Of a DNA stretch of 64,000 nt, positions 47,310 through 55,009 are shown one piece after another. The notes beneath the pieces are model-generated. The model was not told the DNA's origin. It ran no database searches and was given only the letters and a program-made list of their open reading frames with translations. Every line of letters begins with the position of its first letter. Positions within the stretch are counted from its first letter, which is position 1. The stretch spans positions 1 through 64,000 of the forward strand of contig JAENWT010000014.1 in assembly GCA_016650125.1 (NCBI GenBank). The letters run 5' to 3'. This DNA comes from Thermoleophilia bacterium. Its GTDB lineage: Bacteria; Actinomycetota; Thermoleophilia; Solirubrobacterales; 70-9. The translations under genes and the position numbers were made by a program.

Positions 47310-48422
47310 TTGACACCGAAGGGTGACGAATCTGAGTCGAAGGACTTCAAGGACCGGATCTCACCGGCCCTGGTCGCCGGGCTGGGTGAAGACCTGAAAG
47401 CGGCCTGGCCGGACTTCCCCGAAGCCGGTTTCGTTACCCGGGCCTCTGACGGTCTGACCGGTCTCGAGATGAAGGGGCGGGTCGTCCACGTGGCCGATGC
47501 CCTCGCCGCTGCGCTACCGGACGATTTTGGGGAGGCGGCGAAGGTCATCGAAAAGTCACTCGAATCCCCCCGCATGGACGGCTGGGTCATTTACTGCGTC
47601 GATGACTATGTCGCGCGGTACGGGATCGACGACCCCGAGGTCGCCCTCCCGCTGATGGCCCGGCTCACCTCCCGGTGGTCTTGCGAGTTCGCGATCCGGC
47701 CGTTTATCGAGGCTCATCCCGGGATCACCTTCGAGTACTTCGACCGGTGGATCGAGAGCGACGACGAAAACCTGCGGCGGCTGGTCTCCGAAGGATCGAG
47801 GCCACGGCTGCCCTGGGGTGGGCACCTCAAGGGCTTCATCAACGACCCGGCACCCACGATCGGCCTGCTCGACCGGCTGGTGGATGACCCCTCCCTCTAC
47901 GTGCGCAAGTCGGTGGCCAACCACCTGAACGACATCGCCAAGGACCACCCCGAGCTCGCGGTAAAGACGGCCCGGCGCTGGCTGGCCGGGGGCGGCGAGG
48001 CCGAGCGCCGTGCCTGGATCGTCAACCACGGTATGCGCAGCCTGATCAAGAAGGGTGACCCCGCCGCGCTGGCCCTGGTCGGATACGACCACGAAGCCGA
48101 GGTCACGATCGCCCGTTTCCGGGTATCTCCAGGGGAGATCGCGATCGGGGACGCGGTGACGATCGAGTTCGCCCTCGCCGCACCGGAGCCGACGCCGGTG
48201 ATGGTCGACTTCGCGGTCCACCACGCCGGTTCATCAGGCGTCCGCAGCGCCAAGGTCTTCAAGCTGAAACGGCTGGAGCTCGAACCGGGCATCGAGACGG
48301 GATTCGTCCGGGAGCACCGAATCCGCGAGGTTTCGGTCCGCCGGATCTACCCGGGACCGCACTTGATCGAAGTCCAGGTCAACGGCCGCGTACTGGCCGC
48401 CGCGACCGTCGAGGTCCGCTAG
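47310..48422 (+). CDS. DNA alkylation repair protein, AlkC-like HEAT-repeat glycosylase
   Basis: The product has 370 residues from TTG 47310, with GGAAGG eight bases upstream. Residues ~60-240 are alpha-helical HEAT-like repeats. These include WVIYCVDDYVARYG, LTSRWSCEFAIRPFI, LRRLVSEGSRPRLPWGGHL and VDDPSLYVRKSVANHLNDIAKDHPE, the last two being typical of AlkC/AlkD DNA glycosylases. The C-terminal ~110 residues form a beta-rich Ig-like domain (VTIEFALAAPEPTPVMVDFAVHH), a feature reported for some AlkC relatives. It probably removes N3-alkylated purines. It is monocistronic; a large hairpin follows. Confidence 0.8.
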   Translation: MTPKGDESESKDFKDRISPALVAGLGEDLKAAWPDFPEAGFVTRASDGLTGLEMKGRVVHVADALAAALPDDFGEAAKVIEKSLESPRMDGWVIYCVDDYVARYGIDDPEVALPLMARLTSRWSCEFAIRPFIEAHPGITFEYFDRWIESDDENLRRLVSEGSRPRLPWGGHLKGFINDPAPTIGLLDRLVDDPSLYVRKSVANHLNDIAKDHPELAVKTARRWLAGGGEAERRAWIVNHGMRSLIKKGDPAALALVGYDHEAEVTIARFRVSPGEIAIGDAVTIEFALAAPEPTPVMVDFAVHHAGSSGVRSAKVFKLKRLELEPGIETGFVREHRIREVSVRRIYPGPHLIEVQVNGRVLAAATVEVR

Positions 48423-48441
48423 CCCCAGACCCCCATCCCGG

Positions 48442-48490
48442 GAACTGGCAATGAAAGTAGGCGTATATCGCCTACTTTCATTGCCAGTTC
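48442..48490. terminator. Perfect 22-bp inverted repeat with TATAT loop between convergent genes
   Basis: The arms 48442-48463 and 48469-48490 are exact reverse complements. The left arm begins GAACTGGCAATGAAAGTAGG, and five bases (TATAT) separate the arms. The hairpin starts 20 bases after the AlkC-like stop and ends at the stop of the convergent gene. No U-tract follows on either strand. A bidirectional terminator is the simplest reading; a small palindromic repeat element is the alternative. Confidence 0.7.
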
Positions 48491-48491
48491 G

Positions 48492-49365
48492 CTACGGGGT
48501 CACGTTGAGGGTAGGACCGCAGCTGCCTTCTCGGGCGAAGCGACCGGGAGAGGCGAGGCGGGAAGTGACCCGCCAGATCCCCCTCGACCCGATCCGGAGC
48601 TGCTTCGAGCGGAAGTTGCCCTTCGAATCGGTCTTCAGCGCGGTCAAGGGGAATGAATCGCCGTTCTGGTTGCCGCCGGGGCCGGGAGTGGGGTCAGCGC
48701 GGAAATTGATCTTCCGGTTCGGCAGCGCGGGGCGGGTGTAGCCGCGGAGCCTGAACGTCTGGTTCGGCTTGCGGGCTACAAGCAGCTTCGGATCGGCGCC
48801 CGGCACGACGGTTCTGATCCTCATCCCGGGCTTGCCGCCGACCTCGACGTTCGCCGGGATCAGCACCGGGTCGTCACCGTTTTCGATGCGGAAGTCGGTC
48901 TCGGTGTCCATGCCGGCCAGCGGGGCCGCCTCGAGGCGGGCCGGAGCGACGATCGTGGTTTCGACCCCGGGATCGAGGATGACTTCATACCAGCTCTGGT
49001 TCCCGGAAAAGGCCCCGCGCCAGCAAGCCCAGGGAACCGGATCGGAGACGATCGAGAAGGCCAGCTTGATCTTCCCGGGGCCGTCGAGCGTGGGCTGGGC
49101 GAAGTACGAGAACGGTGAGCCGGACACGCCGGGGAAGGTGAAGACCGGCATCGGCAAGGTGAAGATGAAGTGCGAGCCATCCGGCCCGGCAGTCACGTCC
49201 AGCCGGTAGGAGAAGTTCCGCGAGTCAGGCCATGAGACCGTGTCAGGAACCGTGGTCAGGGTCCGCGAGACCGGAAGCTTCGGAGTGATCGCCCCGGCGG
49301 ATGAAGTCGAAACAACTAGTGCAAGGGCGATGCCGACCAGCAGGGAGAGAGAGGGCCCTCTTCAC
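48492..49365 (-). CDS. Secreted protein of unknown function with the frame broken in the signal peptide
   Basis: The continuous frame (to about 49361) encodes LLVGIALALVVSTSSAGAIT, a hydrophobic signal core, then TPKLPVSRTLTTVPDTVSWPDSRNFSYRLDV and a beta-rich body. The body ends with a prealbumin-like segment (SFPLTALKTDSKGNFRSKQL) and GSCGPTLNVTP. There is no ATG, GTG or TTG in that frame ahead of the signal core. One frame over, GTG 49365 starts MKRALSL, a perfect basic n-region. The two join across a (GA)4 run at ~49344-49352 if one base is gained or lost. Either a mutation, an assembly error or slippage control is possible. Function is unknown. Confidence 0.6.
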
Positions 49366-49404
49366 CCTGCGCCATCCAGTCTGCGAGGAGCGCAGTTGCC
49401 CGAC

Positions 49405-50331
49405 CTAAGAGTTCTGTATCTCAAAGAAGTCAAGATCAACCTTCTTAATCTCCAAGGTGGAAGCCACTGAGACTCCGACGCCGTAGTCGATCATCAGTTC
49501 AGTGAGCTTTTGCCCGTCAATGAGCGCAATTTCGGTTCCACCGTAGCTTGAGAACTCTCGGGCCCCCTTGGTGAAGGTTGAGCTTGCAATGAATACCCCT
49601 TTTGTGGCTCCGTACTTGGTCAGCGTACCCACGAACTTCTGCATATCCACGCTTCCAACTGGGTTGGTCCAGAGCTTGGCCTGGACATAGATCTTTTCGA
49701 GACCCAGCGCATCTTCGTGAACGATGCCATCGATACCATCGTCGCCGCTGCCGCCGACATGTTCGGTGTGGCCCGAAAGCTGCCCGTAACCCATTGACTT
49801 CAGGAGTCTTAGGACCAAAGTTTCGAAGAAGAACCACTTTGCTTCCATCACGCGTTGGAGCAATTCGTCCTTCAGAGCCTCGCGGAGTTCGGACTCTGCT
49901 GTTGAGATGCGTTCCTCGGGAGTCGCAGTGTCCTCATTCGATTCTGAGGGAGCTTGGGTTGACGGACTGGAGCTGGACGGATTGGCCGGCTTCGACATAA
50001 ATTCGACGAATTCGGGAAATTGCTTCAGAACCGGAGCCGATAGGTCACCGGAAACATCGGCCAGGATGGCCTTACCTCGATCGGTGATGACGTAGATCCC
50101 CTGCTTGGGCCTGTCGATCAACCCCGACTTGGCCATATAGGTCGTGGCCCAACCAACTCGGCTCGAGAGTTTCGTTGTTTGGCCTGAGGGGAGCAGTTCC
50201 GCCTGTTCACCTTCGGTGATCGAAAAATGATCACACACCACACGCATGAGTTCCTTGCGAGATGTTGAACCCTGCGAGTCGAGCACCTCGAGGATAGGTT
50301 TCATCATCTCGTAGTGAGTCGGTACCGGCAT
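49405..50331 (-). CDS. Mrr-type restriction endonuclease
   Basis: ATG 50331 (GGAGAGGG just upstream) gives 308 residues. The N-terminal ~105 residues form a winged-helix Mrr_N domain (HYEMMKPILEVLDSQGSTSRKEL ... RVGWATTYMAKSGLIDRPKQGIYVITDRGKAIL). A Ser/Pro-rich linker follows. The C-terminal nuclease domain has FFETLVLRLLKSMGYG, then GGSGDDGIDGIVHED and the YVQAK strand, giving the D...Q-x-K catalytic pattern of Mrr/PD-(D/E)xK enzymes. Mrr cuts DNA with foreign methylation. No methylase is adjacent, which fits a modification-dependent enzyme. Confidence 0.9.
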   Translation of the reverse strand: MPVPTHYEMMKPILEVLDSQGSTSRKELMRVVCDHFSITEGEQAELLPSGQTTKLSSRVGWATTYMAKSGLIDRPKQGIYVITDRGKAILADVSGDLSAPVLKQFPEFVEFMSKPANPSSSSPSTQAPSESNEDTATPEERISTAESELREALKDELLQRVMEAKWFFFETLVLRLLKSMGYGQLSGHTEHVGGSGDDGIDGIVHEDALGLEKIYVQAKLWTNPVGSVDMQKFVGTLTKYGATKGVFIASSTFTKGAREFSSYGGTEIALIDGQKLTELMIDYGVGVSVASTLEIKKVDLDFFEIQNS

Positions 50332-50917
50332 CCCTCTCCGTTCCTCATTCAGACATCGACCTTGCTGGCCGGATTCCCATACTGACCGGCTGAGCAACTG
50401 TTGCAGGAGCTTACCCACGGCAGCATCAGCCGAAGGGTGTCGGCCAAGAGAGAAGTGCCGGTCAGGTGGATCTGGACCAAGCCAGACGGTGTCTCGAGCA
50501 TGTGCTGAGTAGCAGCGCTACGAGCGCATGCTCGAGACACCGTCTGGCGCCGAGTCCAGGGCCGCATGGCCGGTGCTTGGCTCGCAGGCCGCCACCCTGA
50601 AACCACTTAGCGAGACGTAGAAAGAATTAGGCGCGAGAGGGCCGCGGGAGGCAGGGGGTCCGCGCGGCCCTCATCGCGCCTGCGCGCCGGTAGCCAGGGA
50701 GGGATGCCGACGCGAACGCTTCCGGGGGTTACACCGCCGGAAGCGGGCTTTGGAAATTAATTAAAAAAGGTGGGGCCGCTCCGGGCCGCCGCGTCCGATC
50801 CTGCTCCTTCCCATTTCTCCCTTAACTGCAAACGAACTGCAACCTGATCTTATACACCTCTAAGGGTTATCCGTCAAACCCTTTTTGAGGGCCCGTCGGG
50901 AATGGGCGCGAAAAGCT
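50332..50917. other. 586-base intergenic region rich in strong hairpins
   Basis: No protein gene is convincing here. Three strong inverted repeats are present. The first is a perfect 22-bp pair at 50481-50502 / 50527-50548 (GCCAGACGGTGTCTCGAGCA...) with a 24-base loop. The second is an 18-bp stem at 50629-50646 / 50663-50681 (AGGCGCGAGAGGGCCGCG) with one bulge. The third is a 9-bp stem at 50717-50725 / 50737-50745 (CGCTTCCGG). An AT-rich patch, TTAATTAAAAAAGG, starts at about 50758. The region lies between two minus-strand genes (kgd end and Mrr start). It could hold the Mrr promoter, the terminator-proximal end of kgd on the other side, or a structured RNA. Confidence 0.5.
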
Positions 50918-53900
50918 TCAGGAACCGACTGTCAGAGCCGTAAGTACGATGCGTTCCTGCTCGCGGATGTGGGCCACGGAGTAGCCCTCGCCGGGGCTGG
51001 CCCGTTCCGGCCTGCCGATGTAGTCCAGATCGAGGTGGTCCGGCATGATGTCCGGCAGGCGCCGGCGCATGACGCTCCAGGCACCCATGTTCATCGGTTC
51101 TTCCTGTGCCCAGACGACTTCCTTGAGGTTCGGGTAGGCCCCGATCAGCGAGCTGAGCTGGTCGCGGGCGAAGGGGTAGAGCAGTTCGACCCTGGCCACG
51201 GCGACCTTTTCGGCGGACTCGCGGCTCTCGGCGGCATCGATGTCGTAGTAGATGCGGCCGGAGCAGAGCACCAGCCGTTCGACCTTCTCGCGCCGCTCGG
51301 TGGCCCGCGGGTCGTCGAGGATGAAGTGGAAGTGCTCACCGGTGAGCTGGTCCAGGGTCGACGCGGCGGCCGCTGCCCGCAGCATCCCCTTGGGGGTGAA
51401 CACGACGAGCGGCCGGGCCTTCTTGATCATGGCCTGGCGCCGCAGCAGGTGGAAGTACTGGGCCGGGGTCGAGGGATTCGCGATCCGCATGTTGCCTTCG
51501 GCCGCCAGTGAGAGGAACCGCTCCATCCGGGCGCTCGAATGCTCGGGGCCGGCGCCTTCGTGCCCGTGGGGCAGGAGCAGGGTCATGCGCGAGGTCAGGC
51601 CCCACTTCGATTCGCCGGAGGCGATGAAACTGTCGATGATGACCTGGCCGGAATTGGCGAAGTCGCCGAACTGGGCCTCCCAGATGACCAGCGAATCCGG
51701 CTTCGAGGAGGCATAGCCGTATTCGAAGCCGAGGCAGGCGGTCTCGGAGAGCGGGCTGTTGTGGAGTTCGAGCGGCGCCTTCGCGTCGTTCAGGTGCTGG
51801 ATCGGCGCGTACTTGAGGCCGGTCTTCTCATCGTGGAGGACCAGGTGGCGCTGCGAGAAGGTCCCGCGCTCGGTGTCCTGCCCGGTCATGCGGACGTGGA
51901 CGCCGTCGGTGAGCAGCGAGCCCAGGGCCAGTGCTTCGGCGTGGGCATACTCGATGCCGCCGGCATCCATCACGTCGATCCGCTTCGACAGGGGCTTCCG
52001 CAGCTTGCGGTGGATCGTGAAGCTGGCCGGCACCTCGATCAGCTCTTCGTTCAGTTTGCGCAGCTTCTTCTCGGGCACCGCGGTCTGGACCGGCGGGCTG
52101 GCGCTGCGGTCGAGGTCACCCGTGCCGACGTTGGTCACAGTCGGGTCTTCGTAGACCCCCGAGTCCATCTTTTCGCGCAGGGAGTGGAGCGTCTGCTTGA
52201 GGTAGGAGCGCCGCGCGTTGGCGAACTTCTCGACCTCGTCGGCGGTCACGACCTTCTGCTCGACCAGCTTCTCGGTGTAGATCTGCGAAGCCGGCTTGTG
52301 GCCCTTGATCGCGGCCGCCATCAGGGGCTGGGTGTAAGCCGGTTCGTCGGTTTCGTTGTGGCCGTAGCGGCGGTAGCCGACCACGTCGATGACGATGTCC
52401 CGGCCCCAGTTCTCGCGGTAGGCCATGGCGAGCCGCATCGCCTGAGAACAGGCCTCGACGTCGTCGGCATTGACGTGGATGATCGGCACGTTGAAGCCCT
52501 TGGCCATGTCGGCCGCGTACGGGGTCGAACGCCCGTCGGTCGGGTCCGTGGTGAAACCGATCTGGTTGTTCTCGATGATGTGGATCGTGCCGCCGACCGA
52601 ATAACCGTCGAGGCTCTGGAGGTTGAAGGTCTCGGCGACCACGCCCTGGCCGGGGAAGGCGGCATCGCCGTGGAGGACCACGTTCACCGCCTTCTTGAAG
52701 TCATGCGTGATCTTGTTGCCTTCGATCTCGCTCTGCGAGAAGCGGGTGGCGCCGGTCACGACCGGATCGACAAACTCGAGGTGACTCGGGTTGGGGTAGA
52801 GGTGGACGTCGATTGTCTCGCCGTCGACGTCCTCGTAGCTGCCCTGATGCCCGTAGTGGTACTTGACGTCACCGGTGCCGCCGTGGGGGATCGCGGCGAC
52901 GGCCTTGACGTCCTCGATCCGTTTGCCGCCTTCGAACTCGGCGAAGATCGATTCGGGCGGGCGCCCGACGTTGTGGACGAGGACCGACAGACGGCCGCGA
53001 TGGGCCATGCCGAGCACGACTTCGCCGGCGCCGCCGCGGATCGCGAGCGTCGAGAGCTCGTCGATCATCGTCACGATCGCGTCGAGGCCCTCGATCGAGA
53101 ACATCTTCTGTCCCAGGTAGGCCTTCTCGATGAAGCGCTCGAATTCGAAGACGTCGATCAGGCGGTCGAGCAGGCGCGTCTGCTCGTCCCGGGTCAAAGG
53201 CTTGCGGTGGGCGCCGGTCTCGATCATCTCGCGCATCCAGACCCGCTGCTGGTGCGAGGAGATGTGCTCGAACTGGTACCCGAGCGAACCGGTGTAGGCG
53301 GCGCGGATCCGCGGCAGCGCCTCGAGCAGGGTCTCGTCCGGCACACCGATCCGCAGGATCGATGCCGGGATCTTGGCCATCAGCTCCGGGGTCAGGGCTA
53401 CCGTCTCCGGGTCGAGCGCCGGGTCGCCCTTGGGCTTGGCGCCGAGCGGATCGAGGTACGCGGCCAGGTGGCCGTGAGTGCGGAACGCCTTGAGCAGGGA
53501 GGTCGCCGCCTGGACCGCCTGCAGCAGTTCCGGGGTCGGCTCCTGGGCGATCGCGCTGCTGGTCGGGTGAGAATCGGCAGAGAGTGGAGGGGCAAGCGAG
53601 GCCTTGGGCGCCGAAGCCGCGAGGATCGAGGCTTCGAAGCCGAGGTCGGTCGCCACCCGCTCGTAGAAGTCGTTGCCGCCACCGATCAGCCCGTCGAGGG
53701 TCTTGAGGAAGTTGCCGGACTCGGCTCCCTGGATGATGCGGTGGTCGTAGGTCGAGGTCAGCGTCATCACCTTGGAGACGCCGAGCCGGGCGATCCGGGC
53801 GGGATCGGCGTGCGTCCATTCCGCTGGATAGGCGATCGAGCCGGCGGCCACGATCGTTCCCTGGCCGGTCATCAGCCGTGGCACCGAGGCGACCGTGCCG

Positions 53901-54862
53901 ATGCCGCCAGGGTTGGTCAGGGTGATGTTCGTGCCGGCGAAGTCGTCCGGGGTGAGCCGGTTCTCCCTGGTCTTGGTGATCAGGTCCTCGTAGCTCGCGT
54001 GGAACTCGGGGAAGTCCATTAGGTTTGCGCCCTTGATCGCGGGCACCATCAGGGCCCGTGAGCCGTCCTTTTTCTCGACGTCGACCGCGATGCCGAGGTT
54101 GATCTGACGGTCGTTGATGACGTAAGCCTTGCCGTCGCGCTCGGTGTAATGACGGGCCATCGCCGGCCATTCCCTGGCGGCGAGAACGATCGCCCAGGCG
54201 ACCAGGTGGGTGAAGGAGACCTTCATGCCGCGCTCGGCGAGAGCGCCGTTCAGTCCCTTGCGTTTGGCGTCGAGCGTGTCGACCGCGATCGTGCGGAAGG
54301 AGGTCGCGGTCGGCGTCTTGAGACTCTCGTTCATCGCCTTGGCCAGCATGCCGGCCGGCCCGCGCAAGACCTTTTCTTCACCGGTGTGCGCAACGGAGCC
54401 GCCGTTGGCCGCGGCCAGGACGTCGTCCTTCGTCACCTTGCCGTCGAGACCCGTTCCGGAAATGCTGTCGAGCTTGATGCCTTCGGCTTCGGCCACGCGC
54501 CGGGCGACCGGTGTGGCGCGGCCTTCGCCGGCGTCAACCTTGCCGTTTGCGGCCGGGGCCGGGTCTTCGGTCTCGGCCGGGGTCGGAGTTGCGGCTGGGG
54601 AGCCGCCGTCAGCGGAAGGTGCGAGCTCGGCCAGCGCGGCGCCGACGGCGATGTCCTGGTCCGGCTCGACCAGAAGCTTGGTGATCGTGCCCGCCTTCGG
54701 GGACGGGACTTCGGCATCAACCTTGTCGGTTGAAACCTCGACGATCGTCTGACCCTCTTCGACCACATCTCCGACCGCCACGTGCCACTCGAGGACCGTG
54801 CCTTCAGTGACGGACTCGCCCATCTCGGGCATCGTGATTTCGGTGATTGTCGACTCGGCCAT
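50918..54862 (-). CDS. kgd: Fused 2-oxoglutarate dehydrogenase E2-E1 with its own lipoyl domain
   Basis: The product has 1314 residues. Residues 4-80 are a lipoyl domain with the target lysine at 47 (VSTDKVDAEV). Residues ~112-152 are a peripheral-subunit-binding domain (RATPVARRVAEAEGIKLDSI). Residues ~170-410 are the E2 acyltransferase core, with STYDHRIIQGAESG holding the catalytic histidine at about 374. From ~430 onward is the thiamine-dependent E1 part, including EKAYLGQKMFSIEGLD, MAHRGRLSVLVHNVGRP and GDAAFPGQGVVAETFNLQSL. Corynebacterial OdhA and mycobacterial Kgd have a similar E2-E1 order but lack the lipoyl segment. It converts 2-oxoglutarate to succinyl-CoA in the TCA cycle. An E3 gene is not in the window. 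Confidence 0.93.
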   Translation of the reverse strand: MAESTITEITMPEMGESVTEGTVLEWHVAVGDVVEEGQTIVEVSTDKVDAEVPSPKAGTITKLLVEPDQDIAVGAALAELAPSADGGSPAATPTPAETEDPAPAANGKVDAGEGRATPVARRVAEAEGIKLDSISGTGLDGKVTKDDVLAAANGGSVAHTGEEKVLRGPAGMLAKAMNESLKTPTATSFRTIAVDTLDAKRKGLNGALAERGMKVSFTHLVAWAIVLAAREWPAMARHYTERDGKAYVINDRQINLGIAVDVEKKDGSRALMVPAIKGANLMDFPEFHASYEDLITKTRENRLTPDDFAGTNITLTNPGGIGTVASVPRLMTGQGTIVAAGSIAYPAEWTHADPARIARLGVSKVMTLTSTYDHRIIQGAESGNFLKTLDGLIGGGNDFYERVATDLGFEASILAASAPKASLAPPLSADSHPTSSAIAQEPTPELLQAVQAATSLLKAFRTHGHLAAYLDPLGAKPKGDPALDPETVALTPELMAKIPASILRIGVPDETLLEALPRIRAAYTGSLGYQFEHISSHQQRVWMREMIETGAHRKPLTRDEQTRLLDRLIDVFEFERFIEKAYLGQKMFSIEGLDAIVTMIDELSTLAIRGGAGEVVLGMAHRGRLSVLVHNVGRPPESIFAEFEGGKRIEDVKAVAAIPHGGTGDVKYHYGHQGSYEDVDGETIDVHLYPNPSHLEFVDPVVTGATRFSQSEIEGNKITHDFKKAVNVVLHGDAAFPGQGVVAETFNLQSLDGYSVGGTIHIIENNQIGFTTDPTDGRSTPYAADMAKGFNVPIIHVNADDVEACSQAMRLAMAYRENWGRDIVIDVVGYRRYGHNETDEPAYTQPLMAAAIKGHKPASQIYTEKLVEQKVVTADEVEKFANARRSYLKQTLHSLREKMDSGVYEDPTVTNVGTGDLDRSASPPVQTAVPEKKLRKLNEELIEVPASFTIHRKLRKPLSKRIDVMDAGGIEYAHAEALALGSLLTDGVHVRMTGQDTERGTFSQRHLVLHDEKTGLKYAPIQHLNDAKAPLELHNSPLSETACLGFEYGYASSKPDSLVIWEAQFGDFANSGQVIIDSFIASGESKWGLTSRMTLLLPHGHEGAGPEHSSARMERFLSLAAEGNMRIANPSTPAQYFHLLRRQAMIKKARPLVVFTPKGMLRAAAAASTLDQLTGEHFHFILDDPRATERREKVERLVLCSGRIYYDIDAAESRESAEKVAVARVELLYPFARDQLSSLIGAYPNLKEVVWAQEEPMNMGAWSVMRRRLPDIMPDHLDLDYIGRPERASPGEGYSVAHIREQERIVLTALTVGS

Positions 54863-55009
54863 CGTGAGGAGTGTATGAAAACTGCGCGACCGGGTTGATT
54901 CCCTGAAATGCGCCCTGCAAAACCGCTCCCGCCGTAGGGGTTGTAGTGTCCTGAAAAGTCCGGCACACAGTGCATTGGGTCAGGTGTTTTGAAGCTCGGA
55001 GGAGGAGCG

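Noticed and set aside
51539-54022. 827-codon plus-strand open frame across the kgd gene
   Set aside because: It is the antisense shadow of the E2-E1 fusion. Long antisense frames are common in GC-rich genes, and its translation has no domain similarity or ribosome site.
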